Positions 26,531 through 35,300 of a DNA stretch of 51,627 bases are shown one piece after another. Source of the DNA: an uncultured Bacteroidota bacterium (GTDB taxonomy: Bacteria > Bacteroidota > Bacteroidia > Chitinophagales > Chitinophagaceae); NCBI GenBank assembly GCA_903903635.1, contig CAIUZK010000165.1:1-51627 (forward strand). Reading direction: 5' to 3'. Each line of letters opens with the position of its first letter. Positions within the stretch are counted from its first letter, which is position 1. The translations under genes and the position numbers were made by a program. The notes below the pieces were generated by a model. It was given only the letters and a program-made list of their open reading frames with translations, did no database searches and had not been told where the DNA came from.

Positions 26531-26565
26531 AAAGCCCAAAAGCCTTACCGCTTTTGGGCTTTTCA
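26531..26565 (+). terminator. Rho-independent terminator
   Basis: AAAGCCCAAAAG at 26531-26542 pairs perfectly with CTTTTGGGCTTT at 26551-26562, with an 8-nt loop, followed by TCATTTG. It lies 28 nt after the stop at 26502. The A-run on the other side could also stop minus-strand transcription. Confidence 0.75.
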
Positions 26566-26704
26566 TTTGAATTAAATCTATCGACTACATCTCGCTAATA
26601 CTTTCAAAATAATTAGTTATGCCCAAGTGGTTAATAACTTTATAAAAAAGGAGCTAATGGTATTGATTCTTTCTCTTTAATTTCATGCATACATTTTTAT
26701 TCCG

Positions 26705-27160
26705 ATGAAAGTATTAATTATAATGGGTTCTCAAACCGATGAGAACGTAATGAATGAAAGCGCCAAATGGCTTACCTGGTTCAACATTGAACACAATATG
26801 GCAGTAGCATCAGCTCACCGCAACCCCGACAAAGTGAGGGACCTTATGGTCAATGCGAAATCCAACGGCTATGGTGTTATTATAGCTGCAGCGGGCATGG
26901 CTGCTGCCCTGCCTGGTGTGTGCGCGGCATACACCTCGCTACCCGTGCTGGGTGTGCCTTTGGATGGTGGACTACCCGGCGGAATTGATGCCCTGTATAG
27001 CATTGTACAAATGCCTGCCGGATTGCCGGTTGGCACATTGGCTGTTGGTAAGGCCGGCGCAAAAAATGCCGCAGCAATGGCTGCTCGCATACTTGCGCTC
27101 TCTGATGAAAAGGTAGCCAAACGGCTTGAAGAATTTAAGGCTAACGATTACAGAATATAG
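26705..27160 (+). CDS. purE: N5-carboxyaminoimidazole ribonucleotide mutase
   Basis: The 151-residue class I PurE converts N5-CAIR to CAIR in purine synthesis. Seen are MGSQTDENVM, the SAHRNP motif (His38 region) with the catalytic His, GVIIAAAGMAAALPGVCAAYT, SIVQMPAGLPVGTLAVGKAG and NAAAMAARILAL. The common AAHLPG is AAALPG here; I recall the Ala form from other Bacteroidota PurE proteins, so it need not mean loss of activity. No purK is adjacent. Confidence 0.93.
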   Translation: MKVLIIMGSQTDENVMNESAKWLTWFNIEHNMAVASAHRNPDKVRDLMVNAKSNGYGVIIAAAGMAAALPGVCAAYTSLPVLGVPLDGGLPGGIDALYSIVQMPAGLPVGTLAVGKAGAKNAAAMAARILALSDEKVAKRLEEFKANDYRI

Positions 27161-27317
27161 CACATTCTAAATGTACTGATTGTGTTAGATCACTGAGACA
27201 AAATACGATATTCACTTGATTTGCGTTTTTATTACAGACCCTAAATTTAACCCTCTATTAATATTCAGACTGGCACGTTGTTTGTACCTTTAATTTAACC
27301 TCTAAAACTAACCCAAC

Positions 27318-28328
27318 TTGACTGAAGTAATCATTAATCTGGAAACCGTCAACCCGATAGAATTCTTCGGGATCAATAACAGCAAATTCGAAATCCTGAA
27401 GCGCAAATTCCCCTTGCTCAAACTGCTTTCCAGGGGAACACAGATCAAACTGTCTGGTCAGCCTGATGAAGTTACGGCAGCCCAGCTTAAGATCGGCCAG
27501 GTCATCCAGTATCTTGAGCGAAACGGGCATCTCTCTGAAAACTATTTCGCAAAAATTCTGGGCGATGAAGAACACGGCAATACGGGCAACGAAGACCCTG
27601 CAAATAACGACATTCTGGTTTTCGGTCCCAACGGCCGCGTTATAAGGGCTAAAACCCAGAACCAGAAGTTAATGGCCCAGGCATCAGAAAAGAACGACAT
27701 CATCTTTGCCATAGGACCAGCCGGTACCGGTAAGACCTATACTGCCGTTGCTCTTGCTGTAAGAGCGCTAAAAAACAAAGCTGTTCGTAAAATCATACTT
27801 ACCCGTCCTGCGGTGGAAGCAGGCGAAAGTCTGGGCTTCCTGCCCGGCGACCTGAAAGAAAAAATCGACCCGTATCTGCGCCCGCTCTACGATGCCCTCG
27901 ATGACATGATACCAAGCGACAAGCTCAACTACTACATGTCCAACCGTATCATCGAGATCGCTCCCCTGGCCTATATGCGTGGCCGTACACTCGACAATGC
28001 ATTTATCATCCTTGACGAGGCGCAAAATGCAACAGATCTCCAGATTAAAATGTTCCTGACCCGTATTGGTTCATCTGCCAAGGCCATAATAACCGGTGAC
28101 CTTACTCAGATTGATTTGCCGAAAAATCAGAAGTCCGGATTGTTTAAAGCCACCCGCATTCTCAAAAACATCGAAGGCATTGCCCACATCACGCTCGATG
28201 AGGCCGATGTAGTGCGCCACAGGCTGGTTAAAATGATCATTCGGGCTTACGACATAGAACAGAATCGGGAAGAAGAACTGGATGAGAAAAGAAAAGCTGA
28301 ATACCAGAGTAAAGAAAATAAAGGATAA
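27318..28328 (+). CDS. PhoH family protein (ATPase, possible RNA helicase)
   Basis: The 336-residue cytoplasmic P-loop protein starts with TTG (MTEVIINLETVNPIEFFGI, a typical PhoH N terminus); no ATG precedes it in frame. An N-terminal KH-like part of about 110 residues leads to Walker A GPAGTGKT. RPAVEAGESLGFLPGDLKEKI, broken here, and Walker B DEAQNATDLQIKMFLTR follow. PhoH proteins are often linked to rRNA maturation next to ybeY. No ybeY is here. A TACCTTTA box at 27285-27292 may be its promoter. It ends with a long Lys/Glu tail. Confidence 0.92.
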   Translation: MTEVIINLETVNPIEFFGINNSKFEILKRKFPLLKLLSRGTQIKLSGQPDEVTAAQLKIGQVIQYLERNGHLSENYFAKILGDEEHGNTGNEDPANNDILVFGPNGRVIRAKTQNQKLMAQASEKNDIIFAIGPAGTGKTYTAVALAVRALKNKAVRKIILTRPAVEAGESLGFLPGDLKEKIDPYLRPLYDALDDMIPSDKLNYYMSNRIIEIAPLAYMRGRTLDNAFIILDEAQNATDLQIKMFLTRIGSSAKAIITGDLTQIDLPKNQKSGLFKATRILKNIEGIAHITLDEADVVRHRLVKMIIRAYDIEQNREEELDEKRKAEYQSKENKG

Positions 28329-28346
28329 AAAACACTTTGCACACAT

Positions 28347-28376
28347 ATGCCACTGTAGCCTTCAAACTGCAGTGGC
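28347..28376. terminator. Hairpin between convergent genes
   Basis: TGCCACTGTAG at 28347-28357 pairs with CTGCAGTGGCA at 28366-28376, with one wobble and an 8-nt loop. TCATTATTTTAT follows. It lies 18 nt after the phoH stop, so it probably terminates phoH. Confidence 0.65.
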
Positions 28377-28423
28377 ATCATTATTTTATATCCCTGCGAT
28401 TACCTCCCTTTATCCACTAAAAG

Positions 28424-28452
28424 AAGCCCCTTGCATATACAGCAAAGGGCTT
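28424..28452. terminator. Second hairpin between convergent genes
   Basis: AAGCCCCTTGC at 28424-28434 pairs with GCAAAGGGCTT at 28442-28452 with one mismatch and a 7-nt loop. TT follows on the plus side and CTTTT on the minus side, so it could serve either gene. It lies 22 nt from the stop of the PpiC gene. Confidence 0.6.
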
Positions 28453-28473
28453 TTGTACTTCATTGAATTTTTA

Positions 28474-30429
28474 TTACTTAACCATCGACTTAAATACCTT
28501 ATCATTTACGATCATCGGATATTCTTTCCGCATCTTCTCATTCCACTTCTTCTCAAGATAATCCTGATATTCTGCCACTACATATCCCCTGGCTTCAGAC
28601 AGTGATTTCTGACCCGGACCTGTATATACCTCCTTAGCAAGTATGATAGTATAAGGGCCATTAGGATTGCTGATGACCTTCATTTTATCTTTAAGCAATT
28701 CAGCCTGTGTAGCATCTTTATATCTAGAGAATTCATAACGTCCTTTCTGAATACTTACACCATCCGGATTGGTCTGCGAATTGACCTTCTTTACCATTTC
28801 TTCATCTGTAATATTGCCACCCTGCAACAACATCCTTCCTGTATCCAGCAATCCCTTGGTTTTGAATTTATAAACCGCTCCTTCAAAACCTGGCTCCCAC
28901 ATATACTTGCCTTTGTGTTGCTCATAAAATGCAGCCAGTCCTTCGCTGTCGTGAGCGGCCTTACTCCATACATTACGATCCATCAATTCAAATAACATGA
29001 TACCATCACGATATTCTTCCATCAGGTTCTTAAACTCCGGATTTTCTTCAACCAGCTTGTGCTCTTCAAAATCATTAACTACTGTATTCACATACAGACC
29101 ATAAGCATCATGAACCACTGTCTGGCGTGGGCCGTTAATTTTACCATGAGTTAGTGTTTCAAAAAACTTAGCGAAATCATGTTGCAGATAATTCTTACCG
29201 CCCAATACAAAAACGGGTTTCGACATATGCTTGTAATCTTCTTCCCTTACCAATTTAGCATCTTTGCCGGTATCAGGTATTGCCATAAGTTTATCGCTGA
29301 TTTCTTTCAGATTATCAGCATACTCCCTAAACCCGTTCTTATCCTTAATTTTATTAAAGAAGATATCCCTGGCAGTTTGAGCACGGCTGTCATTCTCCAC
29401 TTTATGCTTTAGGGTTGGGTAAAGTGTATCATAAGGAGCCAAAGGAATTTTGGCAAGCAATTTGATAATATGGAATCCATAATCAGTTTTTACCGGCTCC
29501 GAAATCTCTCCCACTTTCTTTAATGCAAATGCTGCATTTTCAAATGGCAGTACCATTTTACCTGTACCAAAAGGCTTCATAACGCCATTATCCCTGTTGG
29601 TAAACTGATCGTCTGAATACTTGGTAACCATTTCATCAAAGGAAGCGCCCGCCTTCAACTGGGCAATAACACTGTCTGCACGTTTACGGGCAGCAGCCAG
29701 ACCTTCATCTCCTTTCGACTTAGATACCTGGATCAAAATCTGGGCAACCTTTACCTGTCCACGGTCCTGGCGCCTGTCCAATACCTTGAGTATGTGATAA
29801 CCGAACTGAGAACGGAATGGTTTTGAAATTTTGCCCGCAGGTGTATTAAAAGCAACATTTTCTATTGCATATACGGTTTGCATGCTGGTGAAATAACCAA
29901 CATCTCCACCATTATCTTTTGTTCCCTTATCATCCGAGAACTCCTTAGCCATAGTTTCAAAATCAGCTTTATGACTTTCTATCAGATGATATATACTGTC
30001 AATTTTCGAATATGCCGCAACCGTATCGCTGCCGGGAGTGCAGGATATGAGGATATGAGCTACATGCACATTCTCTTTCATACGGTCATAGGCTTCACGA
30101 ATCAGTTTATTGGTTACCTGCTCGTCTGTCAGATAGTTTTTAGCCAGTTGCTTACGGTAGTTATTCAATTCACGTTGAATGGTTTCTACGGTATCCAGTT
30201 TTTGTCTGTCGGCTTCAGCAACCTTCATACGAAAAAGACCATACAGGTCCAGATAGCTTTTCAAAGCGGTATCCGACATGTCCGGCTTTTTGTTGATACT
30301 GTTCTTTTTATAAACCCTCAGAAAGTCTTCTTTCGACACCGGGTTTGTTCCGTAGGTAAACAAAGTTTGAGCGTACCCTGATAAGGCACAGATTCCAGTA
30401 GTAAGGCAAGTTAATAACAGCTTTCGCAT
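28474..30429 (-). CDS. Periplasmic peptidyl-prolyl isomerase with two PpiC domains
   Basis: The 651-residue protein has a signal peptide ending near GYAQ. A SurA-like N-terminal helical segment covers about 30-110. Two parvulin domains follow at about 119-215 (VHVAHILIS...FGYHILKVLDRR) and 223-320 (VKVAQILIQ...YGFHIIKLLAK). A long C-terminal helical part carries no motif I know. It should assist folding of outer-membrane or secreted proteins. The thioredoxin-like gene lies 12 nt upstream, so the two are likely co-transcribed and jointly serve envelope protein folding. Confidence 0.9.
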   Translation of the reverse strand: MRKLLLTCLTTGICALSGYAQTLFTYGTNPVSKEDFLRVYKKNSINKKPDMSDTALKSYLDLYGLFRMKVAEADRQKLDTVETIQRELNNYRKQLAKNYLTDEQVTNKLIREAYDRMKENVHVAHILISCTPGSDTVAAYSKIDSIYHLIESHKADFETMAKEFSDDKGTKDNGGDVGYFTSMQTVYAIENVAFNTPAGKISKPFRSQFGYHILKVLDRRQDRGQVKVAQILIQVSKSKGDEGLAAARKRADSVIAQLKAGASFDEMVTKYSDDQFTNRDNGVMKPFGTGKMVLPFENAAFALKKVGEISEPVKTDYGFHIIKLLAKIPLAPYDTLYPTLKHKVENDSRAQTARDIFFNKIKDKNGFREYADNLKEISDKLMAIPDTGKDAKLVREEDYKHMSKPVFVLGGKNYLQHDFAKFFETLTHGKINGPRQTVVHDAYGLYVNTVVNDFEEHKLVEENPEFKNLMEEYRDGIMLFELMDRNVWSKAAHDSEGLAAFYEQHKGKYMWEPGFEGAVYKFKTKGLLDTGRMLLQGGNITDEEMVKKVNSQTNPDGVSIQKGRYEFSRYKDATQAELLKDKMKVISNPNGPYTIILAKEVYTGPGQKSLSEARGYVVAEYQDYLEKKWNEKMRKEYPMIVNDKVFKSMVK

Positions 30430-30441
30430 TGTTTTATATAT

Positions 30442-31896
30442 TTAAGATTTTGTTTTGGTTGATTTTTTAGCTCTTTTCTCCAGCATATCTACCAGGCTGC
30501 CCAGATTGGCATGATCCAGGCGTTTACCCCTGATGATCTTCTTTTCATCCAGCAGATATATGGTAGGTGTACTGTAAACATCATATTTTCCTCTCCAGTC
30601 GCCTACATGCTCATGATCCCACGTATTGGTCCATCCCTCAAGCTTATTTTTGGAAATAAAATCGGTAATTGCTTTCTCCTCACCTTCGGTTGCAATGGTA
30701 AATACTTTCAATCCCTTGGCTTTCAAGGATGCCTGATACAATGAATCAAGCGCGGGAATTTCTTTCTGGCAATGACCGCAACTTGGCGAATAGAAAATAA
30801 TGAGCGTGTAATTGCTCTTGGATGTCAATAAACTCTCTTCTTTTTTGGTAATAATATTGGGCAATTTAATCTCCGGAGCGAGATTGCCAATTACATTTGG
30901 CGCAATTTTCTGAGCCCGGTCCAGATACTTGGTTAGCTCATCCGGTGTCAGCCAGAATGCATCACCTTTCATGTAATAATTTTCAACCAGATACACGAAA
31001 ACCTCGTCCATACCCATTACTTTGCTATTTTCAACAAAACGGGTTAACCACCAAAGCGAATATTTGAAAACATCTTTCGAACCTTTCGCTTTCCTCAAAA
31101 TAACATCACATTCCTTCTCCAGGCTATCTGGCCATGGCAACACCAGCTTATTGTAATACTCATCAAGTTTGGCATCATAGATCGGGGCATGAATCAGCCT
31201 GTCGTCCTGAAAATTAAAACCATCCCAGAAATGTGATTTGTAGTAATTATAAGCAAATGCCGAATCGGTGGTTACCCCATCTGCCAGTAAATGCGGCCCT
31301 TCCGGTACTTTCGGCACATCCAGCGCATTGAAAATATTTGAGAGCAACGTATTGGGATGGCTTTTCGAATATTCATGCCTGTAATTAGTCAGTTCCTTAC
31401 CTGCCTCAGCGCCCAACTTGCGCACTGCCGCTGTGTCTTCGGCAGTCTTGGCTCCCGAAAGTTGTTTCTGAAGATCTTGCTGCTTAGTCCCGTATCCTTT
31501 CAAAAATTCAACATATTGCTGGAAGCGCTCATTTTCGGGTGAATTTTTAAATTTTACGCCATCCGGCAATTTGCTCAAGTCTGCGGTAATCGAAAAATCA
31601 TCACCATTATTGATCAGGAATTCAAAATAGGTTTTACGGTCACCCAGCAACATCATATATATGCCGCCAACAAAACTTGAGTCATTACTTTTAAACTCTG
31701 CAACACCATTTTTGTCAAACCTAGCAGAATCCCTTTTATAAATATTAGGCAATGGCTTACCATAATAATGAGCCATATACACAATAGAATCTTTTACACC
31801 GGGTATCTTTAAATGAACACGATAGCCTTCCCTGGCTAATGTTGGATAGGGGAATTGCAGAAAAAGTACAAGAGATAAGAGTAAAATCCGGTTCAT
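30442..31896 (-). CDS. Exported DUF4369/thioredoxin-like protein (copy 1)
   Basis: The 484-residue form starts at ATG 31896; a TTG at 31902 would add two residues before the signal peptide. After the signal peptide (to about TLAREG) comes a DUF4369 beta domain (about 25-130), a helical DUF5106-like middle, and a TlpA/AhpC-type thioredoxin domain from about 340. The active site is SPSCGHCQKEIP, a CxxC pair (CGHC). It is probably a periplasmic thiol-disulphide reductase. It is a close paralogue of the gene at 32240-33700 and lies 12 nt upstream of the PpiC foldase. Confidence 0.9.
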   Translation of the reverse strand: MNRILLLSLVLFLQFPYPTLAREGYRVHLKIPGVKDSIVYMAHYYGKPLPNIYKRDSARFDKNGVAEFKSNDSSFVGGIYMMLLGDRKTYFEFLINNGDDFSITADLSKLPDGVKFKNSPENERFQQYVEFLKGYGTKQQDLQKQLSGAKTAEDTAAVRKLGAEAGKELTNYRHEYSKSHPNTLLSNIFNALDVPKVPEGPHLLADGVTTDSAFAYNYYKSHFWDGFNFQDDRLIHAPIYDAKLDEYYNKLVLPWPDSLEKECDVILRKAKGSKDVFKYSLWWLTRFVENSKVMGMDEVFVYLVENYYMKGDAFWLTPDELTKYLDRAQKIAPNVIGNLAPEIKLPNIITKKEESLLTSKSNYTLIIFYSPSCGHCQKEIPALDSLYQASLKAKGLKVFTIATEGEEKAITDFISKNKLEGWTNTWDHEHVGDWRGKYDVYSTPTIYLLDEKKIIRGKRLDHANLGSLVDMLEKRAKKSTKTKS

Positions 31897-32239
31897 ACGC
31901 AATATTATAGCATTTCTCCCATTATAGGAAATAATGCAATTACATTAGTTTATATTGTTAAGACGGTAAAAATAATTCAATAAGTTGGTCTTACCCAATA
32001 TGATTTTAAGCCAATTCTATATTATAACATTATTTTTACACATAACGAATCTGTTTAATTAATTTCCTATTAAAATCAAATACAAACAGACTATAATCAG
32101 TTCTCCAGCAGCTACAAATATCATGCCAACAATCCCCACCCCTAAAACGCAACCGACCCGGCCATAAGCCGGGTCAGTAATAATAAATATTTGGTCCTTT
32201 AATTACTCAATTGGAAATTGCCCAATTGGAAATTGGTAA
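31897..32239. other. Intergenic region between the two thioredoxin-like paralogues
   Basis: It holds a GC-rich hairpin, GACCCGGC at 32155-32162 pairing with GCCGGGTC at 32168-32175. Next to the stop of the downstream-reading paralogue sit two copies of AATTGGAAATTG (32209-32220 and 32224-32235). The remainder is AT-rich. No gene is seen. Confidence 0.6.
32155..32175 (-). terminator. Probable terminator for the second thioredoxin-like gene
   Basis: An 8-bp GC-rich stem with a 5-nt loop, read on the minus strand and followed by GGTTGCGTTTT. It lies about 65 nt after the stop at 32240. The T-run is weak. Confidence 0.45.
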
Positions 32240-33700
32240 TTATTTCTTTGCCTCTTTCGCTTTATCCTTTGCTTTCTTTTCCAGCATCTCTATGACACTG
32301 GCAATATTGCTGTGATCAAGTCGCTTACCCCTGATGATCTTCTTTTCATCCAGCAGGTAGATGGTAGGAGTACTATACACATCATACTTGTTATGGTAAT
32401 CACTGGTATGCTCAGGATCCCAGGTATTGGTCCAATCCTGCATATGGTGTTTTTTCGCAAAACTTTGGATGGTCGTATCATCTGTTTCTGTAGCCACAGT
32501 ATAAATCTTAACACCTTTATCCTTCAGCACACCTCTGTACAATGAATCCAGGCTCGGCATTTCATGCTGGCAATGTCCGCAGTTAGGTGAGTAAAACACA
32601 ATTAATGTATACTTACCTTTAATTGCATGCATGCTTTCTTCCTTCTTGGTAAATACGTTAGGTAGTTTCACTTCAGGAGCAACGTTACCTATTACATTCG
32701 GAGCTATTTTACGCGCACGTTCCAGGTATTTAGTCAGCTCGTCATTCGATAACCAGAAAGCATCACCCTTCATGTAATAGTTCTCAACCAGGTAAACGAA
32801 TGCCTCATCCATACCCATAACCTTGCTGTTTTCAGCATTACGGGTCAGCCACCAAAGCGTATAATGGAACATATCCTTGGTTCCCTTGCATTTTCTCAAC
32901 AGGTCGTCACTTTCTTTTTCTACGCTATCTGGCCATGGCAATACAAGTTTTGTAAAATACTCCTCAATCCTTGCATCATAAAGCGGAGTATAAATAAGAC
33001 GGTCATCACGGAAATCAAAACCATCCCAGTAGTGCTTTTTATAATACCTGTAAGCATAAGTAGAATCCTTGGTAACACCATCTTCAAGATAATGTGTGCC
33101 TTCCGGAACCTCAGGAGTCTCCATAGCATTAAATACTGCCGAAAGCAATGCTCCCGGATGCGCCTTCACATAATCCCTGCGGTACTTGGTCAGTACTTTA
33201 GATGATGCAATAGATTTCTTACGAATTACTTCTGTATCTGAGGTGGTTTTTGCCTTTTCCAGTTCCTTCTTCAGTTTTTCCTGCTCTGCCGAATATCCTT
33301 TCAGATAATCAACATATTCTTCAAACTGCTCATTTTGCGGCGAATTCTTAAACTTCACACCATCCGGCAATTTACTTTTCGTAGCAGTAATCGAAATATT
33401 ATCTCCCTTATTCAGTAAGAACTCAAAATTAGTACGCTCTTTATCTCCAATCAGGATAATGTAAATACCACCAACAAATGCAGGATCCTTACTGTCGAAA
33501 ACAGCATTACCATTGTGATCCATTTTTGTCGAATCCGTAATGAAAATTGTGGGCCGTCCCTTACCATAATAGTGTACCAGGTAAACCAAAGAATCCTTAC
33601 AGTCAGTCATCTTCAACTGAATGTGGAAACCATCAGCCGCAAAAGAATTGGTTACAGCGCCAAAAAGCAACATTAGAGCAATGAGTGTGGTTCGCTTCAT
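32240..33700 (-). CDS. Exported DUF4369/thioredoxin-like protein (copy 2)
   Basis: The 486-residue form starts at MKRTTLIALM; an ATG three codons upstream (33709) is an equal alternative. Domain order matches copy 1: signal peptide to about SFAA, DUF4369, helical middle, and a thioredoxin domain with the active site SPNCGHCQHEMP. Long stretches are near identical to copy 1, for example the KGDAFWL and DVYSTPTIYLLDEKKIIRGK regions. It has a Lys-rich tail. Tandem duplication with later divergence is likely. A role in periplasmic redox is inferred. Confidence 0.9.
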   Translation of the reverse strand: MKRTTLIALMLLFGAVTNSFAADGFHIQLKMTDCKDSLVYLVHYYGKGRPTIFITDSTKMDHNGNAVFDSKDPAFVGGIYIILIGDKERTNFEFLLNKGDNISITATKSKLPDGVKFKNSPQNEQFEEYVDYLKGYSAEQEKLKKELEKAKTTSDTEVIRKKSIASSKVLTKYRRDYVKAHPGALLSAVFNAMETPEVPEGTHYLEDGVTKDSTYAYRYYKKHYWDGFDFRDDRLIYTPLYDARIEEYFTKLVLPWPDSVEKESDDLLRKCKGTKDMFHYTLWWLTRNAENSKVMGMDEAFVYLVENYYMKGDAFWLSNDELTKYLERARKIAPNVIGNVAPEVKLPNVFTKKEESMHAIKGKYTLIVFYSPNCGHCQHEMPSLDSLYRGVLKDKGVKIYTVATETDDTTIQSFAKKHHMQDWTNTWDPEHTSDYHNKYDVYSTPTIYLLDEKKIIRGKRLDHSNIASVIEMLEKKAKDKAKEAKK

Positions 33701-33847
33701 ATTTATCATGTTTTGTTATTTTCCTCTCTAAGACAGAGTTAAAAAGATTAATGTTGGTTTAGAAAATCAAAAATAAATCATAAAAGTGGTGTATCGCAAC
33801 ATGATAGAACTAAATTTGCTGCTTATTATAAAAATTCTAACAAAATT

Positions 33848-35287
33848 TTGTCCAGAAAGAAGAAAAAGTCTCCGCCACTGCTTAATATTAAGATTGAATC
33901 TTATGCCGCCGAGGGTAAAAGTATCGCTCACCTCGAAGGTGGTAAAGTTTTATTTGTCGATAACGCCATTCCCGGCGATATTATTGATGCCATAATTATT
34001 AAAGACAAAAAATCCTGGGCGCAAGGTCGTACCACACGCCTGGTCGAACCTTCTCCCTTCCGTATCGAACCCTTCTGCCAGCATTTTGGTGTATGCGGCG
34101 GCTGTAAGTGGCAGATGCTGCCCTACTCCCGTCAACTGGTATACAAACAGCAACAGGTTTCCGATCAGCTAAGCCGTATCGGGCATATTGAACTACCCGA
34201 AATGCAGCCCATTATCGGTAGCCCGCACGAAAGATATTACCGCAACAAACTGGAGTTTACTTTCTCTACCAACCGCTACCTCACTTTTGAAGAAATAGCC
34301 AACAGGGAAGAGAAAATAGAACCTGTGCCTGCGCTTGGTTTTCACGCCCCCGGCATCTTCGATAAGGTGGTTGAGATACATACCTGCTACCTGCAGCATG
34401 AGCCGACCAATACCCTGCTTACTGTGCTGCGCGAATACACCGAAGCCAACAAACTACCTTACTACGATTTCAAGATACAGTATGGCTGGCTGAGAAACGT
34501 GGTTATACGTGTTACCACTACCGGCGAAGTGCTCATTAACCTCGTCATGCACCACGAAACACCTGATATGATGCCGTTGCTGCAACACATCCTCGAAAAT
34601 GTGCCGGGCATCACTTCCCTCAACTACACCATCAACCCCAAAATGAACGATACCATCTTCGACCAGGAAGTAATTTGCTACCATGGCAAAAGCTACATCG
34701 AAGAAAAACTCGAAAACTTCCGATTCAAGATCTCACCAAAATCCTTTTTCCAGACAAACACTTACCAGGCCGAGGCTCTTTATAAAGTAACACGTGAATT
34801 CGCCGGACTCACCGGCACCGAAACTTTGTACGACCTCTACTGCGGCACCGGTAGCATTGGCATATTCTGCTCGGCCCTGGCAACCAAAGTAATAGGCATA
34901 GAGGTGATTGAAGAAGCGGTAAAAGATGCCTACGAAAATGCCGGACTAAACGGTCTGGATAATTGTAAATTCTTTGCAGGCGATGTTGAGAAAATTTGCA
35001 CCGATGCATTCTTTGCCGAGCATGGCCGCCCCGATGTGATCATTACAGATCCGCCCCGCGCCGGCATGACCGAAAAGCTGATTGCCCAATTGCTGAAAAT
35101 GAAGGCCCCCAAAGTGGTATATGTAAGTTGCAACCCTGCTACCCAGGCCCGCGACCTTCAATTACTCAATGGTGCTTACAAGATAACCCGCCTGCAGCCG
35201 GTAGATATGTTTCCGCATACCCACCACATAGAAAATGTAGCCCTGCTGGAGCTTAGGGAAGAAACGATTGAAATAACCAAAAATTAG
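33848..35287 (+). CDS. rlmD: 23S rRNA (uracil-C5)-methyltransferase RlmD family
   Basis: The 479-residue protein starts with TTG (MSRKKKKSPP); the frame is open upstream but has no ATG. An N-terminal TRAM domain covers about 10-68. The iron-sulfur cluster residues are Cys77, Cys83 and Cys86 (CGVCGGC-like FGVCGGCKWQM), plus a later Cys near 180. The SAM domain has LYDLYCGTGSIGIF, DPPRAGM and the catalytic VSCNPAT. It methylates a uracil in 23S rRNA (U1939 in E. coli); paralogues with other targets exist in Bacteroidota, so the exact site is less certain. Confidence 0.9.
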   Translation: MSRKKKKSPPLLNIKIESYAAEGKSIAHLEGGKVLFVDNAIPGDIIDAIIIKDKKSWAQGRTTRLVEPSPFRIEPFCQHFGVCGGCKWQMLPYSRQLVYKQQQVSDQLSRIGHIELPEMQPIIGSPHERYYRNKLEFTFSTNRYLTFEEIANREEKIEPVPALGFHAPGIFDKVVEIHTCYLQHEPTNTLLTVLREYTEANKLPYYDFKIQYGWLRNVVIRVTTTGEVLINLVMHHETPDMMPLLQHILENVPGITSLNYTINPKMNDTIFDQEVICYHGKSYIEEKLENFRFKISPKSFFQTNTYQAEALYKVTREFAGLTGTETLYDLYCGTGSIGIFCSALATKVIGIEVIEEAVKDAYENAGLNGLDNCKFFAGDVEKICTDAFFAEHGRPDVIITDPPRAGMTEKLIAQLLKMKAPKVVYVSCNPATQARDLQLLNGAYKITRLQPVDMFPHTHHIENVALLELREETIEITKN

Positions 35288-35300
35288 TTTACAATATATA

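Noticed and set aside
26705-27160. PurE made inactive by AAALPG in place of AAHLPG
   Set aside because: The SAHRNP His and all other motifs are intact, and I recall the Ala form in other Bacteroidota PurE proteins, so it is probably a lineage variant.
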